Part shown: positions 41,961 through 51,330 of the stretch, one piece after another | How positions within the stretch are numbered: position 1 is the stretch's first letter | Layout: every line of letters starts with the position of its first letter | Assembly: GCF_016219575.1 (NCBI RefSeq) | Contig: NZ_JACRMG010000037.1 | Location: forward strand, 92,127-156,126 | From: Bradyrhizobium sp. | Lineage (GTDB): Bacteria; Pseudomonadota; Alphaproteobacteria; Rhizobiales; Xanthobacteraceae | Length of the DNA: 64,000 bases | Direction: 5' to 3' | Notes under the pieces: generated by a model | What the model was told of the DNA's origin: nothing | Databases searched by the model: none | What the model saw: the letters and a program-made list of their open reading frames with translations, nothing else | Program-made: the position numbers and the translations under genes

Positions 41961-42195
41961 CGACCCGATTCCCAGGTGCAAAGAAGCCAGATGAGATAGC
42001 GGTTAGCCTACCTGACATGCGGCTCGGCAGGAAGTCTCTAGGCGAAACGTCGAGGCGTCATGTCCGGTCCGGGGCAAAATCGGAAATCGTGCCTCGGCGC
42101 ATTTCTGTTTGCTCCGGAAGCGCCCCGCATTGGTCACCGACTTAATGCAACTCCCTGACAACCAGACGTGCCGGCTCCACGTCATCACACCGGCA

Positions 42196-43359
42196 TCATT
42201 TCGCGGCCGGTGTCACCCGCAGGATCCGGCCGGCCGAATTGTCGGTCAGCAGCCACAGCGCGCCGTCCGGGCCCTGGCGGACGTCGCGGATACGCTCATG
42301 GAGATTTTGCAGTAGCCGCTCCTCAGCCGTAACGGCATGGCCGTTGACGGTGAGCCGCACCAGCATCCGCCCCGAGAGCGCGCCGGTGAACAGGCTGCCG
42401 TTCCACTTCGGAAACAGTTTTCCGGTGTAGAACGTCGCGCCCGACGGGGCGATCGACGGCACCCAGTATTTCGCGGGCTGCTCCATGCCGTCCCTAGCGG
42501 TGGCTTCGTGGATCTTCGTGCCGGAGTAATCGATGCCGAACCCGATCACCGGCCAGCCGTAGTTCTTACCCTTGGCGATGACGTTGACCTCGTCGCCGCC
42601 GCGCGGCCCGTGCTCGATCTCCCAGAGCTCGCCGGTGCCGGGATTGATCGCAAGGCCCTGCTGGTTGCGGTGGCCATAGCTCCAGATTTCAGGTTTCGCG
42701 CCGTCGCGCCCGACAAAGGGATTGTCAGGCGGCGCAGCGCCATCCGGCGCGATGCGGATCAGCTTGCCGAGATGGTTGGAAAGACTCTGCGCCTCGTCGC
42801 GATAGCTGTAGTGGTCGCCGAGCGTGACGAACAGATTGCCGTCGGCGCCTTGCGCGAAGCGGCAGCCGTAGTGATTGCCCGACGACAGCGGCCCGTCCTG
42901 GCGGAAGATCACCTTCGTCTCATCGAGGCGGCCCGCGCCGTCGTTGAGTCTGGCGCGCGCCACCGCGGTGCGGCCGCCGCCCGAGGTGCGCTCGGAGTAG
43001 CAGAAGAAGACGGTGCGGTTCTGCGCGAAATCCCTGTCGGCGATGACGTCGAGCAGGCCGCCTTGGCCGCTCGCCCACACCTCGGGCACGTTCTTCAGCG
43101 GCGGCGAGAGCTGGCCCTCCGCGGAGACGATGCGCATGCGGCCCGGCCGCTCCGTCACCAGCATCCTGCCGTCGCCCAGGAAGGCGAGCGCCCAGGGATG
43201 CACGAGGCCGCTGGCAAAAGTCTGCACGTCGAGCTGGCCGGCCGAGGATTGAAACGACGTGTTCTGTCCGCGCGTGCCCGTGACCAGCAGGAAGGTGCCG
43301 GCGAGCAGCGTCGCCGCCGAGAGCGCTGCAGTCACAAGTCCAACGGGCGTCTTCATCAT
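42196..43359 (-). CDS. PQQ-dependent aldose sugar dehydrogenase-like protein (YliI type), secreted
   Basis: A 387-residue exported protein with a signal peptide (LVTAALSAATLLAGTFLLV) and a six-bladed propeller of the soluble glucose/aldose dehydrogenase family: ASGLVHPWALAFLGDGRMLV, SSGNHYGCRF, GHRNQQGLAINP, EHGPRGGDEVN and GKNYGWPVIGFG. The GDE/HRNQ blocks are the PQQ- and calcium-binding and catalytic parts. It oxidises aldose sugars in the periplasm, passing electrons to the respiratory chain; the actual sugar is unknown. Two ATGs in tandem can serve as start. Confidence 0.9.
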   Translation of the reverse strand: MMKTPVGLVTAALSAATLLAGTFLLVTGTRGQNTSFQSSAGQLDVQTFASGLVHPWALAFLGDGRMLVTERPGRMRIVSAEGQLSPPLKNVPEVWASGQGGLLDVIADRDFAQNRTVFFCYSERTSGGGRTAVARARLNDGAGRLDETKVIFRQDGPLSSGNHYGCRFAQGADGNLFVTLGDHYSYRDEAQSLSNHLGKLIRIAPDGAAPPDNPFVGRDGAKPEIWSYGHRNQQGLAINPGTGELWEIEHGPRGGDEVNVIAKGKNYGWPVIGFGIDYSGTKIHEATARDGMEQPAKYWVPSIAPSGATFYTGKLFPKWNGSLFTGALSGRMLVRLTVNGHAVTAEERLLQNLHERIRDVRQGPDGALWLLTDNSAGRILRVTPAAK

Positions 43360-43438
43360 GGTGGTTTCGCGATGTCAGGCATCGCGCGCGGTTTGTGTCG
43401 GGAGGAGGGGTGCAGGCTCTTTCGCGAAGCGTGCCGGC

Positions 43439-43606
43439 TCACATCGGCAGCGGCATCGCCACCAGCTTGATCGCCAGCACTTTCAGGCTGGAGATCAGGC
43501 ACAGCGAGGCGGCGCCGAACGCGAGCGAAGCTGCGACGGCGTTGATCAGGCGGGACGAGGCCACGGGCGCGGGGGCAAAGCCGATGGCGCGGGATGACCG
43601 AATCAT
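43439..43606 (-). CDS. Very small single-span membrane protein
   Basis: A 55-residue frame starting MIRSSRAIGFAPAPV and holding one hydrophobic helix (LINAVAASLAFGAASLCLI) with a basic N-terminus. AGGA lies about 10 bases before the ATG. Its composition is that of a real membrane peptide rather than a shadow of another gene, and no other gene occupies the interval. No family or function is recognised. Confidence 0.45.
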   Translation of the reverse strand: MIRSSRAIGFAPAPVASSRLINAVAASLAFGAASLCLISSLKVLAIKLVAMPLPM

Positions 43607-43781
43607 GTGGTCCGAATCCTTGACCTCTCGCGGCGAATCAGCCGCGAACGGCAGGTATTATTGCGGGCCGCACCGGCAAGATTGCGGCGACGACCCGCGC
43701 CGATCGTGGCAAAACCGCGGCTGCGTTAACGGTTTCCCCGTTTTCCCCGGTATTTATACCCACTCTTCACGAGAAGTTGCG

Positions 43782-44432
43782 TCAGGCGCTCGCCGCGACG
43801 CTGGGGGCATCCACCACCTCGGTGCCCGGCTGCCGGTCCATCGCCACAAAGCCCGGGGTCTGCTCGACCCGGCGCAGCCAGGCGCGGATGGCGGGGAAGG
43901 TGGAGAGGTCGTAGTCGCAGCGGTCGGCGACATGGGTGTAGCCGTACAGCGCGATGTCGGCGACGGTGAGCTGGCCCGCGGCAAAGTACTGGTGCGTCTT
44001 GAGATGGTTCTCCATCACCTGCAGCGCCGCATAGCCGCGCTCCATCCAGTCCTCCAGCGCATGCGTCTGCAACTCGCGGCCGCCGCGCACCAGCGACAGC
44101 CAGAAATAGGCCGCGCCGATATTCGGCTCCAGCGCATGCTGCTCGAAGAACATCCATTGCAGCGCTTCGGCGCGTGCGAGACGATTCTCCGGCGACAACG
44201 GCGTTTCGGCGGCGACATACCACAGGATGGCGTTGGACTCGGCGAGATAGCGGCCGTCCACTTCCAGCAGCGGAATCTGTCCGCTCGGATTCTTGGCGAG
44301 ATAATCCGGTGTGCGGCTCTCGCCGCGCAAAATGTCGATCTCGACTGCCTCATAGGGGACGTTGAGCATCGCAAGCGCAAGGCGGACCTTGTAGCTGTTG
44401 CCGGAGCGCTGCATCGTATAGAGCTTGTACAT
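43782..44432 (-). CDS. Glutathione S-transferase family protein
   Basis: A 216-residue enzyme with the N-terminal thioredoxin-like domain (MYKLYTMQRSGNSYKVRLAL; SGQIPLLEVDGRYLAESNAI) and a C-terminal helical domain with LTVADIALYGYTHVADRCDY, the usual N-capping box. The Ser in QRSGNSYKVR is the probable glutathione-activating residue, as in beta/theta-type bacterial forms. Probably cytosolic conjugation or isomerisation; the substrate is unknown. Monocistronic. Confidence 0.88.
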   Translation of the reverse strand: MYKLYTMQRSGNSYKVRLALAMLNVPYEAVEIDILRGESRTPDYLAKNPSGQIPLLEVDGRYLAESNAILWYVAAETPLSPENRLARAEALQWMFFEQHALEPNIGAAYFWLSLVRGGRELQTHALEDWMERGYAALQVMENHLKTHQYFAAGQLTVADIALYGYTHVADRCDYDLSTFPAIRAWLRRVEQTPGFVAMDRQPGTEVVDAPSVAASA

Positions 44433-44629
44433 CGCCTCTCATTTCCAGCGTCGGTGGGAATCAACCGGTGGGTGAACCGGCTTGTCGCGCCTCAACGCGG
44501 CTAAAGAATGATGGCGAAGCGGGCGTGCCGCAAGAGCGGGCGACTGGAAAAAGTCGAAATCTCTACCGCAGTGCAGTATGGCGAAACGATCGCATCATCG
44601 CGGCCGGGAACACGGCAAGACAAATCGCA

Positions 44630-45856
44630 TCACGCCTGCGCCAATTGTCGCAAATTGTTTGCAGTCGCGTGATCGAGCACGGCGCGGCGCAGCAGCAGTC
44701 CGTAGAAAACCAACTCCGCGATCAGGCCGAGCGGGATTGCTGTCGCGCCGGCGATGCCGCGCGACAACAGCGGAACGAGCCAGGCGGCGGCACAGATGCT
44801 GATCTCCCAGTCGCGGAAACCGTGCGCCAGGCCATGGCGTGCGAAGAACGCAATCGCCACCGCCAGCACGACGAGGTCGTAGTCGAGCACGTAAGGCGTC
44901 GCGAGCAGGCTGCCGAGCGCAAGTGCTGCGGCTTTCAATTCGAAGGCTGCATCGCCGTGCCACAGCCATGCGATGCTTCCGGCGAGCAACAGCGCGAGCG
45001 CCGCCTGGATCGCGTAAGCCGTCGGCACGTTGGCGCCAAGATTGCGCGCGGCCGAAAATATCGACTGGATTTTTTCCCAGCCGGTGTCGCCCTGCTCCAG
45101 CACGATCGTCTGCGTGAACTTCATGGAGTCGAAGAAGGCGTGCCAGACATCGCCGCCGAGTATCGCAAAGCTCAGCGCGGCGAGCGCGCCGACGGTGGCG
45201 CTGGCCGCAATGATCGCGTTCCAGCGCTGTCCCGCCAGCAGCGCGATTGGAATCAGCACGCCGAATTGTGGCTTGTAGGCGAGCACGCCGATCAGCACCC
45301 CCGCCAGCCACGGCCTGCGGTCGAGAAAATGCAGCGCGCCGCCGAGCAGGGCTGCGGTGAGAAAGCCGTTTTGCCCATGGCCGATATTGATGAACACGGC
45401 CGGGAAGGCGGCAGCGATCAGCAGCGTTTCGCCGCGCGGCAGGATCGCGCGCAGCATGGCGAGATACGCAGCGAAGCTCGCCACGAGCCAGATCGCGAGA
45501 CCGCAACCATAGGGAACGGCGGCGACGAGAAAGGCGATCGCAAAGAAGAACGGCGGATAGTGCCAGCCATAGAACGGCACGTCGCGGCCGCCGAACACCG
45601 CCTTCTCGGCGGCGTGCTGCAGCGAAGGCTCATAGGCTTGCGCGGACCGGCCCTGCCAGGTCAGCGCGCCTGCCGCATAGACATTGGAAAAGTCGGTGCC
45701 GAGCGGCTTGCCGTTGCGGTCGATCAGCCCGTCGGAGAGCGCGATCCAGCCGGCAAAGGCGATGCTGCAGATCGCGAGCAGGATCAGGCTGTAGCCGCGC
45801 GCACGCTGCGCCGTCAGCCAGCCGCCGGTCCGCAAACCTTGCCAGAAATGAGCCAT
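44630..45856 (-). CDS. GT87/DUF2029-like membrane glycosyltransferase
   Basis: A 408-residue polytopic protein with about ten hydrophobic spans. Features of the GT87 (mannosyltransferase-like) family are a loop with GTDFSNVYAAG just after the first span (the acidic residue being the likely catalytic one), YGWHYPPFFFAIAF, GHGQNGFLTAALLGGAL and LAYKPQFGVLIPIALL. Such enzymes use polyprenyl-phosphate sugars to extend envelope glycans on the periplasmic side. Stand-alone gene; acceptor and sugar unknown. Confidence 0.85.
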   Translation of the reverse strand: MAHFWQGLRTGGWLTAQRARGYSLILLAICSIAFAGWIALSDGLIDRNGKPLGTDFSNVYAAGALTWQGRSAQAYEPSLQHAAEKAVFGGRDVPFYGWHYPPFFFAIAFLVAAVPYGCGLAIWLVASFAAYLAMLRAILPRGETLLIAAAFPAVFINIGHGQNGFLTAALLGGALHFLDRRPWLAGVLIGVLAYKPQFGVLIPIALLAGQRWNAIIAASATVGALAALSFAILGGDVWHAFFDSMKFTQTIVLEQGDTGWEKIQSIFSAARNLGANVPTAYAIQAALALLLAGSIAWLWHGDAAFELKAAALALGSLLATPYVLDYDLVVLAVAIAFFARHGLAHGFRDWEISICAAAWLVPLLSRGIAGATAIPLGLIAELVFYGLLLRRAVLDHATANNLRQLAQA

Positions 45857-46093
45857 TTCGCCGCAGAAATTTAGGAATGTTGCGCGGACGGTAACGGCCG
45901 CCCTTTAACGTTCCCTAAAGCTTGCACCGAGAGCGGTAAACTTTGCACCGAACCGGGCAAAGTTCCTTGCGATGCAGCGGTTTGCGCCTTAGGGTGCGAC
46001 CCATTCCTATCATCAAGAGTCGTGGACTTCTGCGCTCCATGACGCTCGCCCAAGTGAACTAACCAAGTGAACTTGCCCAACCAGGAGAAGATG

Positions 46094-47296
46094 ATGTCCT
46101 TCCTGTCTGCCTCGCTCGCCCGCGTGAAGCCGTCCGCGACCATCGCGGTCACGGATAAAGCACGCGCGCTGAAAGCGGCGGGCCGGAACGTCATTGGGCT
46201 GGGCGCCGGCGAGCCGGACTTCGACACGCCCGGCAACATCAAGCTGGCCGCCATCCACGCCATCGAGGCCGGCAAGACCAAGTACACCGACGTCGGCGGC
46301 ATTCCCGAGCTGAAGGAGGCGATCATCGCCAAGTTCCAGCGCGAGAACGGGCTGACCTACAAGCCGAACCAGATCATCGTCGGCACCGGCGGCAAGCAGG
46401 TGCTGTACAATGCGCTGATGGCCACCATCAATCCCGGCGACGAGGTGATCATCCCCGCGCCGTACTGGGTGAGCTATCCGGAAATGGTGGCGCTCGCCGG
46501 CGGCGAGCCGGTCGCCATCGTCTGCACCGCCGAGCACGGCTTCAAGCTGCAGCCACAGGATCTCGAGAAGGCGATCACGCCGAAGACCAAGTGGATCATT
46601 CTCAACTCGCCGTCGAACCCGACCGGCGCGGCCTATTCGCGCGCCGAGCTGAAGGCGATCACCGACGTGCTGGTGAAGCATCCGCATGTCTGGGTGATGA
46701 CCGACGACATGTACGAGCATCTGGTCTACGACGACTTCGTCTTCACCACGCCGGCGCAGATCGAGCCGAAGCTCTACGACCGCACGCTGACCGTGAACGG
46801 CGTCTCGAAAGCCTATTGCATGACCGGCTGGCGCATCGGCTATGCCGGCGGCCCTGCCGAGCTGATCAAGGCGATGCAGACCATCCAGTCGCAGTCGACG
46901 TCGAACCCGTCGTCGATCGCGCAGTGGGCGTCGGTCGAGGCGCTCAACGGTCCGCAGGATTTCATCGAGGCCAACAACAAGGTGTTCAAGGAGCGCCGCG
47001 ACCTCGTGGTCGGCATGCTCAACCAGGCCAAGGGCATCGATTGCCCGCGTCCGGAAGGCGCCTTCTATGTCTATCCGTCCTGCGCCGGCACCATCGGCAA
47101 GACCGCGCCCTCGGGCAAGGTGCTCGCCAATGACGAGGATTTCGTCACGGAGCTGCTGGAAGCCGAAGGCGTCGCCGTCGTGCAGGGCTCGGCGTTCGGC
47201 CTCGGCCCCGCCTTCCGCATCTCCTATGCGACCAAGACCTCGGACCTCGAGGACGCCTGCAAGCGCATCCAGCGCTTTTGCGGCAATTTGCGTTGA
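46094..47296 (+). CDS. Aspartate aminotransferase (class I, Ib subgroup)
   Basis: A 400-residue PLP enzyme transferring the amino group between aspartate and 2-oxoglutarate. Visible are GLGAGEPDFDTPGNIK, GTGGKQVLYNALMATINPGD, LNSPSNPTGAAYSRAEL, and the cofactor lysine in NGVSKAYCMTGWRIGYAGG, with the C-terminal substrate Arg in PAFRISYATK. Highly typical of rhizobial AatA. The second of two adjacent ATGs is preferred, because AGGAGA is 5 bases from it. A strong terminator follows. Confidence 0.93.
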   Translation: MSFLSASLARVKPSATIAVTDKARALKAAGRNVIGLGAGEPDFDTPGNIKLAAIHAIEAGKTKYTDVGGIPELKEAIIAKFQRENGLTYKPNQIIVGTGGKQVLYNALMATINPGDEVIIPAPYWVSYPEMVALAGGEPVAIVCTAEHGFKLQPQDLEKAITPKTKWIILNSPSNPTGAAYSRAELKAITDVLVKHPHVWVMTDDMYEHLVYDDFVFTTPAQIEPKLYDRTLTVNGVSKAYCMTGWRIGYAGGPAELIKAMQTIQSQSTSNPSSIAQWASVEALNGPQDFIEANNKVFKERRDLVVGMLNQAKGIDCPRPEGAFYVYPSCAGTIGKTAPSGKVLANDEDFVTELLEAEGVAVVQGSAFGLGPAFRISYATKTSDLEDACKRIQRFCGNLR

Positions 47297-47317
47297 TCGA
47301 CCGCAAGCAACGTTCGG

Positions 47318-47347
47318 AAAGGCCCGCGCAAGCGGGCCTTCTTTTTT
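47318..47347 (+). terminator. Rho-independent terminator of the aminotransferase gene
   Basis: Stem aaggcccgc / gcgggcctt with loop gcaa, followed by cttttttg. It lies about 22 bases after the stop codon. Confidence 0.9.
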
Positions 47348-47352
47348 GCCAC

Positions 47353-47434
47353 CGTCATTCCGGGGCGGCTCGAAGAGCCGAACCCGGAATCTCGAGATTC
47401 CGGGTCTGGTCCTTCGGACCATCCCGGAATGACG
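47353..47434. repeat. Palindromic repeat (CGTCATTCCGGGGC type)
   Basis: Outer arms cgtcattccggg ... cccggaatgacg, with inner hairpins ggctcgaagagcc, cggaatctcgagattccg and ggtccttcggacc. Related to the repeat at 658-743. It directly follows a terminator. Confidence 0.8.
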
Positions 47435-47524
47435 TGTAAAATCTGCCGCCGTTGTGCCATAGAGACCGCGCCATATCGTCGGCTTCCCGCATCACCCCCT
47501 CACTTGAAGCTTTGGAGATTATTC

Positions 47525-48001
47525 ATGCGCCGCTCACTCGCCCTTGCCGGTATCGTCCTCGCTCTGTCGGCATCGGTTGCCGGCACCCGGGCGCAGCAGG
47601 GTAAGGTGCAGGTCGGCGTGCTGGAATGCCGCGGCGGCTCCAGCGTCGGCTTCATCGTCGGCTCCGTGACCAATCTCGGCTGCGTGCTGCGCAATGCCGG
47701 TCAGCCCGACGACTTCTACGTCGCGACCATCCGCAAGGTGGGACTCGATCTCGGCATCACCCAGGAATCGGTGCTGGCCTGGGGCGTGTTCGCGCCGGTG
47801 AACCGGCTCGGGCCGGGCGATCTCGCCGGCAATTACGTCGGCGCCCAGGGCAGTGCGACGCTCGGCATCGGCGTCGGCGGCAATGTGCTGGTCGGCGGCT
47901 CCGGCAATTCCATCGCGCTGCAGCCGCTCAGCGTGCAAGGCCAGGTCGGCATCGCCATTGCCGCGGGGCTCGAGAGCCTGGAACTGCGTCCGGGCCGTTA
48001 A
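47525..48001 (+). CDS. DUF992 secreted protein
   Basis: A 158-residue exported protein with a signal peptide (MRRSLALAGIVLALSASVAG) and the compact DUF992 domain: VQVGVLECRGGSSVGFIVGS, LGCVLRNAGQPDDFYVATI, LAWGVFAPV and GNYVGAQGSATLGIGVGGN, then LQPLSVQGQVGIAIAAGLESLEL. The two Cys residues probably form a disulfide. The family is confined mainly to Rhizobiales, and its function is unknown. GGAG precedes the ATG. Confidence 0.88.
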   Translation: MRRSLALAGIVLALSASVAGTRAQQGKVQVGVLECRGGSSVGFIVGSVTNLGCVLRNAGQPDDFYVATIRKVGLDLGITQESVLAWGVFAPVNRLGPGDLAGNYVGAQGSATLGIGVGGNVLVGGSGNSIALQPLSVQGQVGIAIAAGLESLELRPGR

Positions 48002-48017
48002 CCTCCTGCCGATTTCC

Positions 48018-48171
48018 GTCATTGCGAGGCGCGATAGCGACGACCCGTCTACGCCTGCTGCGCAAGCTGCGCCGGGTTGGGAGTCCGCCGAAGCTCGGAG
48101 AGCGAAGGCGGAAGCAATCCAATTTACTTGTTGCACCAGGGCTCGATTGCTTCGCTTCGCTCGCAATGACG
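48018..48171. repeat. Long palindromic repeat (CGTCATTGCGAG type)
   Basis: Outer arms cgtcattgcgag ... ctcgcaatgacgg; inside are gcctgctgcgcaagc and the pair gaagcaatcca / tcgattgcttcg in inverse order. It fills the interval between the DUF992 gene and the EF-G-like gene together with about 130 further bases of no visible content. Confidence 0.75.
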
Positions 48172-48301
48172 GATTTGGTTACCGGCTTATCGAACACTGC
48201 ACCGCAGCGACATTTTCCCGCTTGCCAAAATCGCGGGACAGGCGGAGCATTGCATTTGCCGACCCAATCATGGGCCGACTTCAAATTGAAGGAGGCGGCA
48301 T

Positions 48302-50350
48302 ATGGGACAAGACGTCAGAAGTCCCCGAGGTCCACGGTGCATTGCGCTGGTGGGCCCTTTCCAAAGCGGTAAAACCACCCTTCTCGAAGCGATACTGGCG
48401 CGAACAGGCGCCATCCCCAAAGCCGGCAGCGTCGATGCCGGAACCTCCCACGGAGATGCCAGTCCCGAGGCCCGCCATCACAAGATGAGCGTCGGCCTTT
48501 CCGCTGCCACCGTGAATTTCATGGGCGACAGCTACACTTTCATCGATTGTCCGGGTTCGGTCGAGTTCGCGCACGACATGCGCGCCGCGCTTCCCGCCGT
48601 CGATGCCGCCATCGTGGTCTGCGAGGCGGACGAGAAGAAGCTGCCGCAACTGCAAATCATTCTCCGCGAGCTCGAGGATCTCGGGATCCCGCGCTTCCTG
48701 TTCCTCAACAAGATCGACAAGGCCAACAAGCGCATCCGCGAAACGCTAGCGACCCTGCAGCCGGCCTCGCGCACGCCGCTGGTGTTGCGACAGATTCCGA
48801 TCTGGAAGGGCGACCTGATCGAAGGCTTCGTCGATCTCGCGCTGGAGCGCGCCTTCATCTACCGCGAGCACAAGCCCTCCGAAGTCGTCGCCCTCGAAGG
48901 CGGCGATCTCGACCGCGAGAAGGAAGCGCGCTTCTCCATGCTGGAGAAGCTCGCCGATCACGACGACGCGCTGATGGAACAGCTCCTGGAGGACATCCAG
49001 CCGCCGCGCGACGCCGTGTTCGACGACCTCGCCCGCGAATTGCGCGAAGGGCTGATCTGCCCGGTGCTGCTGGGCTCGGCGACCCGCGAGAACGGCGTGC
49101 TGCGCCTGATGAAGGCATTGCGCCATGAAGCGCCCGGCGTTGCGGCAACTGCCAAGCGCCTCGGCGCGCCCGCGCAGAAGGAAGCGCTGGCCTATGTGTT
49201 CAAGACGGTGCACCAGCTGCACGGCGGCAAGCTCTCGCTGGTCCGCCTGCTCGCCGGCCGTCTCGACGACGGCGCCACGCTGCTGTCGTCCTCGGGCGAG
49301 AGCGGCCGCGTCTCCGGCATCCTGGGCGTCAGTGGCGCCCACGACAGCAAGCGGGCGTCCGCGGAGGCCGGCGACACTATCGCGCTCGGCAAGCTCGATG
49401 CGATCAAGACCGGCGACACGCTGTCCGGCGGCAAAGCCGCGCCGGCGGCGCTGATCAAGGTCGAGCCGTTGCCGGGCGTGCTCGCGGTGTCGATCGCGGC
49501 CGTCGACCGCAAGGACGACGTCAAGCTGGGCCAGGCCCTGATCCGGCTCAACGAGGAGGATCCCTCACTGACCATGGTGCACAATCCGCGCACCCACGAC
49601 ATCGTGCTGTGGGGGCAGGGCGAAATGCACCTGCGCGTGGCGATGGAGCGCCTGAAGGACCGCTTTGGCGTCAACGCCAAATCGCATGCGACCGCGATCG
49701 GCTACCAGGAGACCATCCGCAAGTCGATCACCCAGCGCGGCCGTCACAAGAAGCAGTCCGGCGGCCACGGCCAGTTCGGCGACGTCGTGCTCGATATCAA
49801 GCCGATGCCGCGCGGCACCGGCTTCGAGTTCGCGGAAAAAGTGGTCGGCGGCGCGGTGCCGCGCAACTACATCGGCGCGGTCGAGGAAGGCGTGGTGGAC
49901 GCGCTGGTGCGCGGCCCGCTCGGCTTTCCCGTCATCGACGTGCATGTCACGCTGACCGACGGCTCCTATCACAGCGTCGATTCTTCGGATCTCGCGTTCC
50001 GCACTGCGGCGCGCATCGGCGTGGCGGAAGCGCTGCCGCAGTGCCAGCCGGTGCTGCTGGAGCCGATCCACGTGGTCGAGATCGTCTGCCCGACGGAGGC
50101 GACCGCCAAGATCAACGCGATCCTGTCGGCGCGGCGCGGCCAGATCCTCGGCTTCGACACCAGGGAAGGATGGAGCGGCTGGGACTGCGTCCGCGCCACC
50201 ATGCCGGAAGCGGAGATCGGCGATCTCATCGTCGAGCTGCGCTCGGCGACCGCAGGCGCCGGCAGCTTCACGCGGCAGTTCGACCGCATGGCCGAAGTCA
50301 CCGGCCGCGACGCCGACAAGATCATCGCCGCGCATCGCGACGCGGCGTGA
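48302..50350 (+). CDS. Elongation factor G-like GTPase (EF-G paralogue)
   Basis: A 682-residue translational GTPase with EF-G domain order: G1 GPFQSGKT (residues 18-25), G4 NKID (136-139), domain IV with RGRHKKQSGGHGQFGDVVLD and domain V. The G3 box reads DCPGS where canonical EF-G and EF-Tu have DTPGH, so the GTPase-activating His is Ser86. The usual G1 start is shortened, and the switch I region is short (HGDASPEARHHKMSV). It is probably an EF-G2-type factor with a specialised role in recycling, stress or ribosome hibernation, not the main translocase. AAGGAGG precedes the ATG. Confidence 0.88.
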   Translation: MGQDVRSPRGPRCIALVGPFQSGKTTLLEAILARTGAIPKAGSVDAGTSHGDASPEARHHKMSVGLSAATVNFMGDSYTFIDCPGSVEFAHDMRAALPAVDAAIVVCEADEKKLPQLQIILRELEDLGIPRFLFLNKIDKANKRIRETLATLQPASRTPLVLRQIPIWKGDLIEGFVDLALERAFIYREHKPSEVVALEGGDLDREKEARFSMLEKLADHDDALMEQLLEDIQPPRDAVFDDLARELREGLICPVLLGSATRENGVLRLMKALRHEAPGVAATAKRLGAPAQKEALAYVFKTVHQLHGGKLSLVRLLAGRLDDGATLLSSSGESGRVSGILGVSGAHDSKRASAEAGDTIALGKLDAIKTGDTLSGGKAAPAALIKVEPLPGVLAVSIAAVDRKDDVKLGQALIRLNEEDPSLTMVHNPRTHDIVLWGQGEMHLRVAMERLKDRFGVNAKSHATAIGYQETIRKSITQRGRHKKQSGGHGQFGDVVLDIKPMPRGTGFEFAEKVVGGAVPRNYIGAVEEGVVDALVRGPLGFPVIDVHVTLTDGSYHSVDSSDLAFRTAARIGVAEALPQCQPVLLEPIHVVEIVCPTEATAKINAILSARRGQILGFDTREGWSGWDCVRATMPEAEIGDLIVELRSATAGAGSFTRQFDRMAEVTGRDADKIIAAHRDAA

Positions 50351-50364
50351 TCAGTGGATGCACC

Positions 50365-50418
50365 TACCCTCTCCCCTTGTGGGAGAGGGTCGCTTTGCGA
50401 AGCAAAGCGGGGTGAGGG
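50365..50418. repeat. Palindromic repeat (CCTCTCCCC family), plus orientation
   Basis: accctctccccttgtgggag-agggt hairpin, a gctttgcgaagcaaagc hairpin, and the end ggggtgaggg. It begins 15 bases after the EF-G-like stop codon. Confidence 0.75.
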
Positions 50419-50473
50419 TTTGTCTCGGTGAGCGAACATGCCTCATTTCAACCGCCTGCATCCGCGGATAGAT

Positions 50474-50532
50474 ACCCCTCATCCGTCGCGCATCTGTCGA
50501 TGCGCGCCACCTTCTCCCACAAGGGGAGAAGG
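50474..50532. repeat. Palindromic repeat (CCTCTCCCC family), inverse orientation
   Basis: acccctcatcc, a gcgcatctgtcgatgcgc hairpin, then ccttctcccacaaggggaga-agg. It faces the previous copy at 55 bases distance. The interval between holds no gene. Confidence 0.75.
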
Positions 50533-50570
50533 AAGGCGGCGGCAGGGGCGGCGGAGTGAAGCCTGGCAAG

Positions 50571-51296
50571 ATGGATATCGTCAATCTGCTCGGGCATTTT
50601 CACGGCCATGCATCCTTTCTGGAGATTTCCACGGCAACCACGGGCGGCGCGTTTGCTCGGGTCGATGCCAGCCGCTTCACGACGATCCACCGGCTCGCCT
50701 ACAATGTCGGCGACGATTTCGATGACGGCGCAGCTATCGAATTCCGCTCCCGATCCCTCGACATCGGCACTTGCGTCGCGGAGCTGGACCGCCGGGGCGC
50801 GCGCTACGACGTCATCCTCGTCGACTCCTTTCATGATTACGAATGCTCGCGCCGGGACCTCGACCTTGCCTTTCGCCTGATCGGCGACGAGGGAACGATC
50901 GTGGTGCACGACGTGCTGCCGCCCGCGACCGGGAGCGTGATCAGTCCGACATTCGTTCCGGGCGAATGGTGCGGCCTGACGTTCGTCGCCTTCGTGGATT
51001 TCCTGATGCAGGAGCGTCCGGTCTTTTCCGCGGTCGATTGCGACTACGGCTGCGGGATCGTCACGCGCCGTCGCGGGTCGGACGTGCTCGGCGGCTGGCG
51101 CGCCGAATGGCAGAAGGTGAGGGGCGATCCCGAGCAGGCGTTTCGGTTCCTGTCCCGTCACAAGGCGGCGCTGCTGAATTTGCAATCCGCCCGCGATTTC
51201 GTCAAAAGACATGACAGTCCGGCAACAAGGACGTATCTGCGGGAGGCGCGCCGCATCATGGCCGCGAGCCTGTTCCGCAGGTTGTGGAAGGGATGA
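50571..51296 (+). CDS. Class I SAM-dependent methyltransferase-like protein
   Basis: About 241 residues of the Methyltransf_24-like type (as in sugar- or lipid-linked methylases): LEISTATTGGAFARVD (SAM-binding loop), LDIGTCVAELDRRGARYDVI, LVDSFHDYECSRRDLDLAFR and EGTIVVHDVLPPATG. The DSFHDY block is typical of the family's active site. Acceptor unknown. The start may be this ATG or a GTG 15 bases upstream, both with imperfect ribosome sites. The gene lies 34 bases ahead of a shikimate dehydrogenase paralogue. Confidence 0.7.
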   Translation: MDIVNLLGHFHGHASFLEISTATTGGAFARVDASRFTTIHRLAYNVGDDFDDGAAIEFRSRSLDIGTCVAELDRRGARYDVILVDSFHDYECSRRDLDLAFRLIGDEGTIVVHDVLPPATGSVISPTFVPGEWCGLTFVAFVDFLMQERPVFSAVDCDYGCGIVTRRRGSDVLGGWRAEWQKVRGDPEQAFRFLSRHKAALLNLQSARDFVKRHDSPATRTYLREARRIMAASLFRRLWKG

Positions 51297-51330
51297 CGCA
51301 GCCTCGCGGCTGCGAGCAACGGGATCGATC

